A stretch of DNA of 64,000 nucleotides from Nannobrachium achirus (taxonomy: Eukaryota; Chordata; Actinopteri; Myctophiformes; Myctophidae): positions 57,868,021 to 57,932,020 of the forward strand of contig OY997642.1 of the NCBI GenBank assembly GCA_963921795.1, read 5' to 3'. Within the stretch, counting starts at the first letter, position 1. Each line of letters begins with the position of its first letter. Shown piece by piece: positions 1-38,749 of the stretch. A program made the translations under genes and the position numbers. The notes under the pieces are model-generated. The model had not been told where the DNA came from. It saw only the letters and a list, made by a program, of their open reading frames with translations, and searched no databases.

Positions 1-68
1 CAACCGTTGATCGTGTTTTATCTCCAGTATTCCAGCACAGCGACTGGTTCCTCCAACCAACCTTAAAT
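1..68 (-). CDS. partial SRCR exon (B type), cut by the window edge
   Basis: Reads DLRLVGGTSRCAGILEIKH from an acceptor TAAAG|AT at 68. It is nearly the same as the start of B1 (33612-33899). Phase 1, in keeping with the other modules. It presumably belongs to the gene whose signal exon is at 5625-5700. Confidence 0.75.
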
Positions 69-96
69 CTTTACAAATACATCACAGTTAGTGACA

Positions 97-770
97 TTAC
101 ATATTTATAGAATAACAATAATAATAAAAAATATAGCTGCAAGCAGCGATAAAGTGGCCAAGGCATAAAAAGCAGCAAAGCAAAAAGGCAGCAAGGGAAA
201 GCAACAAAGACATCAAAGAAAAACTAGAAGCAGTGTTCTTCCGAACAGGACTCCGGCAGGTCAGGTAGGTTTTTTTTGGCCTAGTGGCGACTCTATAATA
301 GGCCAAAGTGAAAAGGGTGCCACGCGTTCTTGGGCCTTTGGTGGCGCTATAACAGGCCAATGTGAGAAGGGTGGCATCTGTTCCTTGGCCTAGTGGGAAT
401 GTGTGTGCAAAATTTCACACACATAGCAGGCTACGTTCATGATTTGAGACATTTTGTTCAAAAAGGAGCAATCCTGCAAACCTTGGAATTCAATGTTAGC
501 CAATTAGATAGAATATGATATCTGACAAATCTGTCATGATTACATCACTGTAGAGACTACTGTGTACTGATTTGTGTGATTTTCGGATAAAATCTGAAGG
601 AGTAATATCGAAGAATGTGTTTTACATACTGTAAGTCGGCCTTCTGGTGGCGCTATAAATGGCAGATGTGAAAAATGCAGGGCACAGGTTTTTCCTTGGC
701 CTCTGGGAAGTGTGCATACAAAGTTTTACACTAATCGGTGGTTATAGGTAAAAGCACAAATTAGCCTCTA
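97..770. repeat. unclassified interspersed repeat with repeated 'gtggcgctataa' blocks
   Basis: AT-rich stretch in which a block with cctagtgg, a gctataa motif and gtgtgcaaaatttcacac recurs in degenerate form about every 100-250 bp. Short reading frames here are not convincing genes. It may be related to the tandem array at 2467-3995, which also has gtggcc and gcgccac motifs. Confidence 0.4.
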
Positions 771-799
771 CACAACATGTATGCAAAAGACTGTAGGCC

Positions 800-1150
800 T
801 ATATGCAACAGACATAAAAAAAAAACTGTGATACTATGCACAGTTTGATGATGTACATAGTAAGCCTTGCTGAGCTATGAAGACCATATGAATCAGCCAG
901 GCTATGAATCTCATAGGGCAGGAGCCTATCTCCTGTTTCTGTAGCGTAAGGCAGCTTGATGTACAAGTACATCATGACGCTAGTATGTCGCAGGGAGTTA
1001 CCCCCAATCCAACCCTTGATGCTGAGTTTCAAGCAGGGAGGCACTGGGTCCCATTTTTTAGAATCTTTGGTATGACGCGACCCGGGTTTGAACCCGGATC
1101 TCCTAGTCTCAGGGCAGACACTCAAACCACTAGGCCACTGGAGCTGGTAC
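800..1150 (-). repeat. tRNA-derived SINE
   Basis: On the minus strand a tRNA-like head (about 1150 to 1077) has an A-box-like GGCCTAGTGGTTTGAG and a B box GGTTCAAACCC. The body after it contains GCATCAAGGGTTGGATT, common in fish SINEs, and it ends in a T/A-rich tail near 800-830. Not a functional tRNA gene, because it continues into SINE body without a terminator. Confidence 0.65.
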
Positions 1151-1380
1151 ATGATATCATTGCAATCCTTGAAAATCACAACATAGGTGTAGACATGACA
1201 GTTTGTATGATAATGCTTGTTTCAGGATTTATGATGCAAAATACATTATTTAGTAATGGCGGATATTAAAATACGCATCAAGGGGGGTTGGGGGACATTT
1301 TTAGGAAGGCTCCATATCAGACATTGTTCAAGGAACCAAACTGTAAAGTCTACTAAATGTCATGGTATTATGCTCATATA

Positions 1381-1460
1381 AACCCCAAGCGGGATTCGAT
1401 CCAACGACCTTCTGCATGAAAGGCATATGCCCTGACCACTACACTAGGCAGCCACAGGAT
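1381..1460 (-). repeat. tRNA-like SINE head
   Basis: The minus strand reads TGTAGTGGTCAGGGCATAT and later GGATCGAATCCCGC, resembling A and B boxes of a tRNA-derived SINE promoter. No clear body is attached. Confidence 0.5.
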
Positions 1461-1620
1461 CTGTTAACCATGTTTGTTTAAAAAATAAGTTCTATGTAGT
1501 TTGAGTGCCTTGATTTTATTGATTTATTTTTTATATTTTGGAGGCTTGGGGTGAAATCAATCTGAGTAAATGTAATCTGAGTATTTCTGACATTTTCGAG
1601 TGATCATATTTTCTTTTACT

Positions 1621-2445
1621 CAAAACAGAAAAAAAACAGCCGGTAGAGAAGGGCTCATTTTACTCAAAACAGAAAAAAACAGCCGGTAGAGAAGGGCTCA
1701 TTTTAAACATGAACGTGATCTGGAGCTAGATGAGACGTGTCAACATTAAAGAGTTTGACATATGCACATGCCATGGGCATCCAGGATGTTAACATCAACT
1801 CAACCCGACGTGGGGTTTGAACTGCCAACCATCCATATACTAGGCACAGGCACTGACCACTACACTACCACAGTCACACGTAATGGACCTGTCATTTTTT
1901 TTTTAAAGAAAAAAAAAAGAAAAAGTTTCATGTAAATCTACAGTAGTTGTGGGGCTCATTTTAAACATGATCTGGAGTTAGATCAGACGTGTCAACATTA
2001 AAGAGTTTGACATGCACATGCCATGGGCATCCAGGATGTTAACATCAACTCAACCCGAGGTGGGATTTGAACTGACAACCATCCGTATACTAGGCACAGG
2101 CACTGACCACTACACTACCACAGTCACACGTAATGGACCTGTCATTTTTTTTTTAAAGAAAAAAAAAAGAAAAAGTTTCATGTAAATCTACAGTAGTTGT
2201 GGGGCTCATTTTAAACATGATCTGGAGTTAGATCAGACGTGTCAACATTAAAGAGTTTGACATATGCACATACCATGGCATCCAGGATATTAACATCAAC
2301 TCAACCCGATGTGGGGTTTGAACTGACAACCATCCGTATACCAGGCACAGGCACTGACCACTACACAACAGCAGCCACACATGATGGACTTGTCATTTTT
2401 TTTAAAAAGAAAAGAAAAAAGAAAAAGTTTCATGTAATGTACTTG
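1621..2445. repeat. three tandem ~250-bp units, each with a tRNA-like segment
   Basis: Units start near 1697, 1951 and 2201 with ggctcattttaaacatg, continue with cattaaagagtttgac, then a tRNA-like segment (minus strand, B-box-like GTTCAAACCCC) and an A-rich stretch. A short direct duplication of about 40 bp (1621-1698) precedes them. The same leader (gagtaaatgtaatctgag, ccggtagagaagggctc) is found in the B6 intron near 21080-21200. Confidence 0.6.
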
Positions 2446-2466
2446 ACGCCTTCTTTCCAAATGATA

Positions 2467-3995
2467 TAGTGCCCCCCTTTGGCCAATTGGGGTAAGATTG
2501 GTTTCAGCGATGTTTGGACTAACCCTCTACAGTAGTTCATCATGAAAATTTTACTTTGCAGAGGCAGAAGAATAATTTGCATACAACTTGCAATATTTAT
2601 TGAATTATTAAAAATGCATGTTTCAATTTTTTTTTAAATCCGATCTGACAGATCTTTAGATATTGGTCCAAAGTTCATGTAAAAAAAAGTTCCGTGCACG
2701 TGACGCGAAAGTTCCGGAATAAAAGCGGGTTTAAGTGTTTTACAAACTGCTCAAAATTGCGGAAAATCTAAGGACGGAGCTTACTTAACAAAGACACGGA
2801 TGGCTTCCGCTTGAGTCAAGGCACGCGTGTAACCAAGTTGCATGTCTTTAAACGAAACAAGGCATGACTTATGCCCCTTTAAAGTTTGAGTTTTCAAACG
2901 CTTCGTATAGCGCCCCCCCTTTGGCCAATTGGAGTAAGATTGCTTTCAGTGATATTTGGACTAACCCTCTACATATTTGCCAAATGCCATGAACGTGTCA
3001 CTTTGCATGTATGATTTAGAGGCAGAAGAATAATTTGCATATAACTGCAACATTGAGTGAATTATTAAAACATAATGTTTCGCTTTAAAAGAAATCCGGC
3101 CGCTGTGCGATGACCGTGTTGGTCCAAAGTTCATGTAAAAAAAGTTTCGCGCACGTTACGCGAAAATCCCAGGAGGAGATAGATTTTTACTGTTTTTCAT
3201 ATAATTCAAAATTGTGGGAGAGGTAAAGGTCAGAGGTCAAAAGTCAGAGCGTAAAAGTTGTTCGGCATGAGGAGACGCATACGTGTATACAGGTTTCATT
3301 GCTGTACCTGAAACAGGGCATGAGCTACACCAGTTCAAAGTTTGCACTTTCGAAGGCTTCCTACAGCGCCACCCTTTGGCCGATTGTTGCGAGCTTCGCG
3401 TTTTAGCCGTTTGGCATAGTCCTCTGCCATACTGCCATGAACGTGTCACTTTGCATGTATGATTTAGAGGCAGAAGAATAATTTGCATAAAACTGCATTA
3501 TACGGTTAATTATTAAAAAATAATGTTTCGCTTTAAAGAAAATCCGGCCGCTGTGCGATGACCGTGTTGGTCCAAAGTTCATGTAAAAAAAGTTTCGCGC
3601 ACGTTACGCGAAAATCCCAGGAGGAGATAGATTTTGACTGTTTTTCATATAATTCAAAATTGTGGGAGAAGTAAAGGTCAGAGGTCAAAAGTTAGAGCGT
3701 AAAAGTTGTTCGGCATGAGGAGACGCATAAGTGTATACAGGTTTCATTGCTGTACCTGAAACAGGGCATGAGCTACACCAGTTCAAAGTTTGCACTTTCG
3801 AAGGCTTCCTACAGCGCCACCCTTTGGCCGATTGTTGCGAGCTTCGCGTTTTAGCCGTTTGGCATAGTCCTCTGCCATACTGCCGAGTTTCGTAAAAAGC
3901 GACTGCACGGTCTAGCCGCTAGAGAAAAAGTGGCGGAAGAAAAACATGATGAAGTCCAATATCAATGAGTGGCCATTTGCCACTTCGTGGCCTTG
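2467..3995. repeat. tandem array of ~450-bp units
   Basis: The block beginning gcgccaccctttggcc recurs near 2467, 2909, 3365 and 3821, a period of about 442-456 bp. Each unit also carries gaggcagaagaataatttgc and gtccaaagttcatg. The third and fourth copies are nearly identical, so the array is locally homogenised. No coding sense is seen. Confidence 0.7.
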
Positions 3996-4515
3996 GCCAC
4001 TAATAAAATAAACTCTCTCTCTCTCTGAGAGAAAGAGGAATCGTCATTGTCCACCTCCATCCTTCCATTCTCCACTTTAAGACCAGACACCACAGAAGAG
4101 GAACCCAGCTAGTACAGTAGATGGATTACTTCTATTAGGAGAATCCATTTACATTTTCTTCACTTGTTTAGCTAGGAGAGCTGGGGAAACATCATAAAAT
4201 ATGTGATCTTCTGTAAAAGATTGCATGGATCCTTCTATTGTAACTGTGGTTTATCTGTTGCAATACTGAAATGTTATGACTCTGCTCCCATTTGCTATTC
4301 TAAAGCTGGCATTCACAGAGCAGAAATAACATGTATAGCAAATAAAATAAAAGGTGAGATGGTGAACAAGGACACAGTGTTCCATTTAACCCAAAGAACA
4401 GGTAGAGCAGCAAGTCATTATTGAGGTGGTCCATCCATGATGCACCCTCCACACAGTCGTTTGAGTCCCACAAAGCGAACATTGCAACCCATTTGTGACC
4501 TTCTTTTATCTAAGG

Positions 4516-5453
4516 CAGTGGTTCTCAACCTTTTCGGGCCGCCACCCCCAAAATAATCATATTTTAACTGGGGACCCCCCACCCTGATGAACACTAAGAG
4601 TTGAGGCATTACATTTTGTATAACACGATTCTATTGTGAAAATAGCCGATCTACATGCTCTCGTTGTGAGCATGTAGATCGGCTATTTTCACAATTTCTG
4701 CCTCTAATATGTGACAATATGGCCCATGTTTAACTTTTTATTTTACAGGTATTAAAAGGGTCTTAAAAGTCCTTAAATTGTCACTTTAGAAATGTGCATA
4801 TACCCTCTATAGCAGGGGTGGGCAACTTTGATGATGGAGGGGGCCACTATATTTCCACCTTCTCTCCAGAGGGCCACATTGCATATTGCTACGTTCTACT
4901 TTGTCTTTCTAGTATCTCATGCAAAAGAAGCAAAAATAGAAGATCTACAAGCTCAAAATGCGTCGCACTGCGACGCGTTTTGAGCTTGTAGATCTGCTAT
5001 TGTTGCTTCTTTTGAATTGCAAACATGAATAATTTTTGTTATTTTTTAATTGGAATCCTGAAATGTACAATTGTATTTAATTTCAAATGCATTTAGTTAA
5101 ACTCATATGAACCTAAATACAAACCCATTTTATTACTACTGTACTATACTAGTCATTATCATTAAGCTACTAAGGTAGACTGTAATTAAAACGGTTCATG
5201 TTTGCATGTTTAGAATTGTAACAGCTGAAACCAATAATATATCAGTATTCTGATATTAACCTGCAGGCCGCATTAAGTGAAGGTGGGGGCCGCATGTGGC
5301 CCCCGGGCCGCCAGTCGCCCATGTATGCTCTATAGTATACACTTAAACTTTATGTTGGTTTGTTTACTGTGGAGTGAGAAAACAATGTTTCACATTAAGC
5401 TAAACATCTGGGGACCCCCTTGGGGGTCCCGACCCACAGGTTGAGAACCGCTA
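4516..5453. mobile_element. non-autonomous hAT element, family 1, with a nested hAT inside
   Basis: Ends CAGTGGTTCTCAACC and an inverted GGTTGAGAACCGCTA, with an 8-bp duplication atctaagg at 4508-4515 and 5454-5461. Contains a palindromic hairpin at 4633-4696 and a second hAT at 4813-5327. No transposase coding. Confidence 0.85.
4813..5327. mobile_element. non-autonomous hAT element, family 2 (nested)
   Basis: Starts CAGGGGTGGGCAAC and ends with a degraded inverted copy (GTCGCCCATGTATG). The 8-bp duplication ctctatag is at 4805-4812 and 5328-5335. It sits inside the family-1 element, so it is younger. Centre carries a hairpin with arms of about 46 bp (4922-5014). Confidence 0.85.
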
Positions 5454-5624
5454 ATCTAAGGCATAGGAATCTGCAACACCATGCATTTGTGGTGACACTT
5501 AAAGCCATCATAGTAACCGATTAAAAATGTAATTAAAAGAGAAGGATGATTCACATTTGTGTGAAAAACTAAAAACTAAAACTAAAACGATAGAACTACT
5601 TCCTGTAAATGAGAATGTTCTTAC

Positions 5625-5700
5625 CTTCAGGCAAAGCATTCACAAAGTTCGGAGCGTGCACCCATATGAAAAGGAGACAGCTTCCAAATATCACATCCAT
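5625..5700 (-). CDS. signal-peptide exon of a second, neighbouring SRCR gene
   Basis: ATG at 5700, 25 codons plus one base, then GAAG|gtaaga. The peptide starts MDVIFGSCLLFIWVHAP and shares C-LLFIWV with the signal exon at 35.6 kb. It also has the same bases around the ATG and donor, so it is a paralogous first exon. It marks the start of another minus-strand gene that continues off the left edge. The first SRCR exon found after it is the partial B-type exon at 1-68; no A module was seen between. Confidence 0.75.
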
Positions 5701-5939
5701 TTTGTTTATTAATTCAGCAGCACATTGTACAAAGCTTAATTTGAAACCTTTCAATGAATGACACAGATCTGCTCGTGTCCCTCTAGTCCAGCACTGGAAA
5801 GGAATGAATTGAACAAGTGACCCCGTGGATGTTACACGTTGTATAACACAGAGGTTGTGACACATGATGATGAAGTCAGTCAGTTTGTCTGAGGGAGTGG
5901 AATCCTTCGCAAATATTAGCAATATAGCACAGCCTGTTC

Positions 5940-6460
5940 CTACTGAGGGTTCCTCTCAGCTACACAGATAGACAGCTTGATGCAGGTTACGTCGTCGTCT
6001 TTTGCAGGTAGTTCCGACGAAGCAATCTGATTGGTTGAAATGGCTATCCACCCGTGCAAATAATGACGATAACCGCACTGGTCTAATCAAATGCAAACAT
6101 ATCAGCTGTGTCAAAATCTTAATTTTTTTTAATCTAATCTACCTTTATTACAATGACATTACGTTTTTAATTTTTTTATTTTTTAAGGCCAACTGTTGCA
6201 TAATCGCAATATTACACTCGAGGGTCTCTCGGTCATGCTTTACCGTGGCTATTGCCACTTCAGGGAAGCAAAGGCTCATAGTGGCGAAATCTGGCATTAC
6301 AAAAATAAAAGATTTTATCCAATATACCTTAATTACAATGAAATGAAGTTGACAAGTTTTTTGTATAATCGCAATATTACACTTGAGGATCGTGCTTTGC
6401 CGTGACTATTGGCACTTCAGGGAAGCAAAGGCTTATAGTTAACTGTTGTTTTGGTTTTCA
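5940..6460. repeat. degenerate tandem duplication
   Basis: A segment with ataatcgcaatattacact and cacttcagggaagcaaaggc occurs at about 6195-6275 and again at 6362-6440. It is upstream of the signal exon at 5700 on the gene strand, so it lies in the likely promoter side of that gene. No promoter motif is clear. Confidence 0.5.
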
Positions 6461-6797
6461 CTCTTGTACCCATTGTATCACTGCAAATAAAAAGCAAGCA
6501 TTTGATGTATTATTTGGTTGTGAAATAATCAATGTACTTTTAACCTGACCAGGTCCTATTATGTTGTAGCCCTTTGGCGAGTGATCCAAATTAAACATGA
6601 AACTACAACGTTAACAATAACTAAAGATTACAGAGAAAGTCCTACTACAATACTACAGCTTACAATGGTGCTGCTCAATGTTATTTGATATAGTAATCAA
6701 ATTATTATGTTTTAATAGTTGTTTACTGTATATGCTTATACAGCAGATGCTGTGCCTCTCACAGGCAGAATCATCAGAAGTAACTGTGATGTCACTC

Positions 6798-6864
<67 letters not shown>

Positions 6865-7242
6865 ACGTGCGCGCATGTGTGTATGTGTATGTGCACCACA
6901 TGATTAAACAGAGAATCCCTGTTATGTCTATCATTTTCCTCTGGTAATTATTGGCAGTAAATCAATTGAACAAACAAAACGGTTTGTTAGTTTGTCATCC
7001 ATAAAAATGACGGCTCTCTTGCAAGGCCCAGGTTTAAGGTTCAAGGTGTTTATTGACACAAGCACACACACCGTACAGTTGGCACCAGCACTATACTGTA
7101 AGCAGTGACATTATACTGTACCTCACGCTCAACAGTGGGGATAACGTTCATTTTGAAAACACAGCGAGATGGAAATATAATAAAGCAGTTGTACTAATGA
7201 ACTAAATGAGAGGAGAACACAACTACGGTGTATGGTCTACAC
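6461..7242. other. no gene; (TG)n microsatellite at 6799-6860
   Basis: A GT run of about 60 bp is followed by an imperfect gcgcacgtgcgcgc stretch. Apparent frames here are repeat artefacts. The rest shows nothing I recognise. Confidence 0.7.
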
Positions 7243-7760
7243 CATACATGGGCAACTGGCGGCCCGGGGGGCCACATGCGGCCCCCACCTTCACTTAATG
7301 CGGCCCTCAGGTTAATATCGGAAAACTGTTAAATTATTGATTTCAGCTGTTGCAATTACAAACATGACCTGCTTTAATTCTGTCAGTCTAGCTTAATGAC
7401 TGGTATAGTAGTATTAAAATTTATTTTTTTATGTCCAATGTATTTGTATTTAGCTTCATGAAGTTAACATGAGTATATAACTAAATGCGTTTGAAATTGA
7501 ATCAAAATATTACATTTCAGGATTCCAATTAAAAAATAACAAAAAATTATTAAGGATTCCAATTCAAAAGAGGCAAAAAAACTGATCTACAAGCTCAAAA
7601 CGCATCGCAGCGCAATGCGTTTTGAGCTTGTAGATCTGCTATTTTTGCCTCTTTTGTATGAGATATGACAAAGTAGGACGTAGCAATCTGCATTGTGGCC
7701 CTCTGGAGTGACAGTTGGAAATATAGTGGCCCTCGCCATCATCGAAGTTGCCCACCCCTG
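7243..7760. mobile_element. non-autonomous hAT element, family 2, inverted copy
   Basis: The same element as 4813-5327 in opposite orientation: ends CATACATGGGCAAC and GTTGCCCACCCCTG, target duplication gtctacac at 7235-7242 and 7761-7768. The central hairpin is at 7565-7656. Confidence 0.85.
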
Positions 7761-7768
7761 GTCTACAC

Positions 7769-8856
7769 AGTATATAGGCCAGAGTTTAAGTGGTGAATTT
7801 AACACGCAATATGTGCTATGTAGGTTCAATTTTTCCATACATTATCAAGTGCTTCATGTGTTGTGTCAACGTTAACACATTACATTTTCTATGCATGATA
7901 TAATTTCCTGTGCTTGTAGTTTATGAGGTGCAGGTTGGGGTACATATACTGTAGCTCTGCCAACTCTCAACCCTGGGAAGAGGTGGCGATTCTGTTAACT
8001 TGTGACACCTGGTGGCAGAAAAGAGAACAGTTTAATACGTGCAAAGGAGGAAAAAAATGCAACCTTTTTGACATGAAGAGACATGTTTTTATTTTGTTGA
8101 TAGTGCCGTAAGAGGTAACATTCAGGTATGTCAGCACATCAAAATAAGATATTTCAGTCTTAACAGATTTTGATCGGATTTTGTGCATTGTGATTGTGAA
8201 TATAACAACCCTCTCTTCAGGGCAGGATCATGGGACTTAATTTAATTGACTAAAATTTAAATAGAATTTATTTGAAATCAATCCTCTCTCAATCCTCATT
8301 TGGTAAATGGTGCATTTATATAGCACATATATCCAAGGCACTTTACAAAGACTGTGCATTACATTCACACACAAATTCATACATCGATGACGGAGGAAAC
8401 CACCCTATAGTGTGCCTGTGAGTATCCTCCCCTGTGTCTATGGTTGTTACCGTTCTTCCCTATTGAGCTTGGCACATTTCCTGGGGCAAGCTGCCCAGAT
8501 CACACATGTCACACGTGTCTTCTTATTTTTTCACTCTCAAAAAGCGCCTGCAATGTCGTGCATTTTAAACTACAATGCAGTGCACATCATGGGGTGATCA
8601 CTGCGTGACTCCTGTGAATTGTTTTATTTTAAATTTTGTTTATTTTCTGTTCATTTCGTTGCTGAGTGAGGTCAGCAGACAAAGTGACGTGAGTGAGATG
8701 AAAAAACCTGGGTGAAATGTGCCGATCTCAACAGGAAACAACGGTAAATACCCCTAGTTTAGAACTACGGTAGACAGACTGACAGACAGAGATCAAATGA
8801 AAAGAGAGAAATTAGTCTTTAAATATTACTGCTGTTGAAGTCATCGTTTGTGTTAC
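7769..8856. other. no gene recognised; SINE/LINE tail near 8302-8350
   Basis: The minus strand near 8350-8302 reads as the tail common to fish SINEs and L2-like elements (agtgccttgg ... tgctatataaatgcacc). The stretch should contain the 3' exons of the large SRCR gene, but no transmembrane or cytoplasmic exon could be supported by eye. Confidence 0.5.
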
Positions 8857-35659
<26,803 letters not shown>

Positions 35660-35896
35660 TTTGTTCTTCATTCAACAGCACATCAGAGTCAGACAACAAC
35701 TTTGAAACCTTTCAATGAAAGATCTGCTTCATGTGTCCCTCCAGCACTGGACAGGGAGGGAATGAGTGAGTGACCCTGTGGACGTTACCTTACATGACAC
35801 GAGGTTGTGACACATGGTGACATCAACTGACTGGCTGAGGGAGGAAGACTGTTTCAAACACACAGGCAGGGGAGTAAATATAGGCTGTAATATGGG

Positions 35897-36181
35897 GCCT
35901 TTTCCACCGGCAAAGAACCGGTTCCAGAACCAGTGCCGGTTCAACTTTCTTGGGAACCTTGGTTCGTTCTTGGGAACCGGCTTGCGTTTCCACCAGATTG
36001 AACCAGAGCCAAGGATTTGGCTCTGGAACCACAAAAAACAAGGATTTTGTGGTTCCGGTTCCGAACCAACTTTTACGGTTCGGAACCAACTCCAGTTCTC
36101 TGTGGAAAAGCTCACCTCTGGTTCATCCCATAGGCGGGAGAAAGAACCAGAACCGGTTCTTTGCCGGTGGAAAAGGCCCCG
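35897..36181. mobile_element. palindromic MITE, 'accggttc'-rich
   Basis: Long terminal inverted repeats GGGGCCTTTTCCACCGGC and its complement, with many internal ggttccgaacc palindromes. Probable target duplication around gtaata. Second copy at about 39359-39643 in the duplicated segment. Overlapping long frames are repeat artefacts. Confidence 0.75.
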
Positions 36182-36189
36182 TAATAGAA

Positions 36190-36585
36190 CAGTGGTTCTC
36201 AACCTTTTCAGGCCGTGACCCCCAAAATAATCATATTTTAACTGGGGACCCCCCCACCCTGACGAGCACTAAGAGATGAGGCATCACATTTTGTATAACA
36301 CGGTTCTATTGTGAAAATAGCCGATCTACATGCTCACAATGCCTTGCAACGCTCGGCTGTTTTCACAATTTCTGCCTCTAATATTTTGAGAAATGTTCAA
36401 TTTTGTATTTTACAGGTATTAAAAGGGTCTTAAAAGTGTAATTTTAGAATTGTGCAGATACCCTCTATACACTTATACTGTGTGTTGGTTTGTGTACTGT
36501 TGAGTGATGAAACAATGTTTCACATTAAGCTTAACATCTGGGAACCCCCCAAAATAATTCCCGACCCACAAGTTGAGAACCACTG
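36190..36585. mobile_element. non-autonomous hAT element, family 1
   Basis: CAGTGGTTCTCAACC and GTTGAGAACCACTG ends, with taataga(a/c) on both sides. A hairpin with the palindromic core is at 36307-36370. The duplicate is at 39652-40042. Confidence 0.85.
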
Positions 36586-36890
36586 TAATAGACTACACAA
36601 AGAGTACAACTATTCATACTGATATATTTCGCACAGTAACATACAGTAACCCCACTATAATGATTAAATATAATAGAGAAAATATAAATCTTTATTTGGT
36701 ACAAATAAGGAATTGTAATTAAACTCATGTGAGCAATGACAGCAATGTATGTGAGCAATGACATACAGTATTAAAGATGTCCCTGTTTGTTGTGTACCTA
36801 TAAGACCTGACTGACCTGTGCTCCACTTCTGTTGGCCGGTGGCTTAAAGAGGTGAACATATGGGTGAACTCACTCACTTTAAAGGGCTGT

Positions 36891-37071
36891 CCATACTGTC
36901 TCCGACCACCAAACTTTTCGTTGGAAAGTTCAGACTTTCCGATGTGCAGCTTTCCAAACTCTAATTCGGGCTATTAAAAGCTTTTCAGAAGTTGCAAGTG
37001 ACGTCATGTTGTAGTTGAACCGGACCTTCCCGACGAAAAGTTTGGTGGTCGGAGACAGTATGGACAGCCCT
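36891..37071. mobile_element. 181-bp MITE with ~40-bp terminal inverted repeats
   Basis: AGGGCTGTCCATACTGTCTC at the left is matched by its complement at the right, continuing through cgaccaccaaacttttcg. Flanks are ttta/taaa, in keeping with a TTAA-like target. Duplicate at about 40320-40509. Confidence 0.75.
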
Positions 37072-37323
37072 TAAAACAGCACCCTACACTTGGCAAAGCA
37101 TTCAACTCCACTGAGAAACATAACGTATCAGTATCAAACTAGGGCCCAAATACATTGGTAACAAAGCAGTCCAATCAGTGTACAAACAAATCCCTCACCT
37201 TTATGGCAGCCCAACACAAGGAGCACAAGTATAGCTGGGGTTTCTAATAGAGCAACACTGGGGGAGATGGCAACAATAATTAACAATAATAAACAAATAA
37301 ATAATAAATAAAATGTCAAATCA

Positions 37324-38708
37324 TCAACTTCCGGTTGAGCATGAGAGGGTAGGAGGCACGAGTTGGTGGCTCTCTCTCAAACTTTTATGTTCATCTAATT
37401 TCTAGCAGACTATATCCAGCTTTTATGTCGCAAAAGGCTTATTTTAAGATTAGCCCAGACAGACCTGCAACTACCAGGTCGGTCAAAAAAGACAAAATAG
37501 CGAAAAAAAACAACAACCCACAGCCACGACCTGAATCAGAGGCAGCAGTGGGGGAGGGGAACCGAACAATGGCTGGAGCCACCGCCGCACCAGGCCAAAC
37601 AAAGCCGCCGACTGCTGAAGAAGCAAGCCCAGGTTTACAACCTAAAGACCTGGACAACTTGAGAACGGCGATTCAAAAGGACCTGTCCATGACAGTGGAC
37701 ATAGCCCTAGCTACTGCCCTCGCCCCGATTAATGCTACTCTGGCAGCTATTCAGACAAATATCGGCGCACAGAGTGAGCGCATTTCTGAGATGGAGGGAG
37801 CTCTCTCAAGCCAAAGTGACAGGGTTGTTAACTTAGAATCGAGTTACAGTCGGCTGAAAACTCAATATGAGCAAACGCTGACTAAGCTGGATACATTGGA
37901 AAATCAGTCTAAGCGATCCAATTTAAAAGTAATTGGAATTTCAGAAACAATGGGCAAGACAGACCAGCTAAAGTTCATGACTACTGTATTCAACGAGATC
38001 TTTGGAGAACAGTTCTTCTCGCCACCATTAGCACTGGACCGTGCACATCGCCTTGGGAGACTGAATGAGGACGACGCAACGAGGAGAGGACCCCGAGCAT
38101 TCATAGTTCGGTTCCACTACTTTCAACACAAAGAGCTGGTGATGTCCAAAAGGAACCAGGACCTGACCTTCCGTGGCCAGAAGCTAAGATTCTTCAATGA
38201 TATCAGCGCCGACCTGTCCAGGAAACGCTCAGCTTTCAACGCCATCATGACCAGCTTCTACAAAAAAGGAGCGTCGGTGAGGCTACAACACCCGTGTCGA
38301 CTAAGGATAAAGAAAGATGAGCAGGTTTACTTCTTCAACACTGCTGACGAGGCGCAAGCCTTTTATGATTTACAGTGGGGACAGAGCGAGGGACAGACTG
38401 AGGGTGAGTGAACCAAAGCATACACAGACACTGCGCAGGAGGCGAGAGAAGAACACGTTATGACTCTACACGAATCACGTTATTATAGGACACAAATCAT
38501 GCACCCTGGAGACTATCCACGCCTAAGCTGGTTACTATTATTACTAAAGACACACTTCTCCTACTAACAATGTATTGCAAAGTGTAGAACGTCATGTACT
38601 GTGCAAGCCTGGTTACTATTCGCCTCCTGCGCCCGTGCGCCGCGCTGCGCACACGTGCACGCGCTGCGTAATCACGCAAGCGCCTCCCGTGCCAACGGAG
38701 TGAAGAAT

Positions 38709-38749
<41 letters not shown>

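Noticed and set aside
1077-1150. Functional tRNA gene on the minus strand
   Set aside because: The tRNA-like head runs straight into SINE body sequence, and the cloverleaf is degenerate.
2467-3995. CRISPR-like or satellite array
   Set aside because: The period of ~450 bp and vertebrate context exclude CRISPR. It is an ordinary tandem repeat.
6653-6947. Open frames of CVCVCV/THTHTH repeats (also at 10630, 17220, 20575, 25606, 38497)
   Set aside because: They are translations of CA/GT microsatellites, with no start context or domain.
35729-36218. Frames of 130-185 codons over the duplicated segment
   Set aside because: They follow the inverted repeats of a MITE (ggttccgaacc palindromes), appear on both strands, and have no domain.
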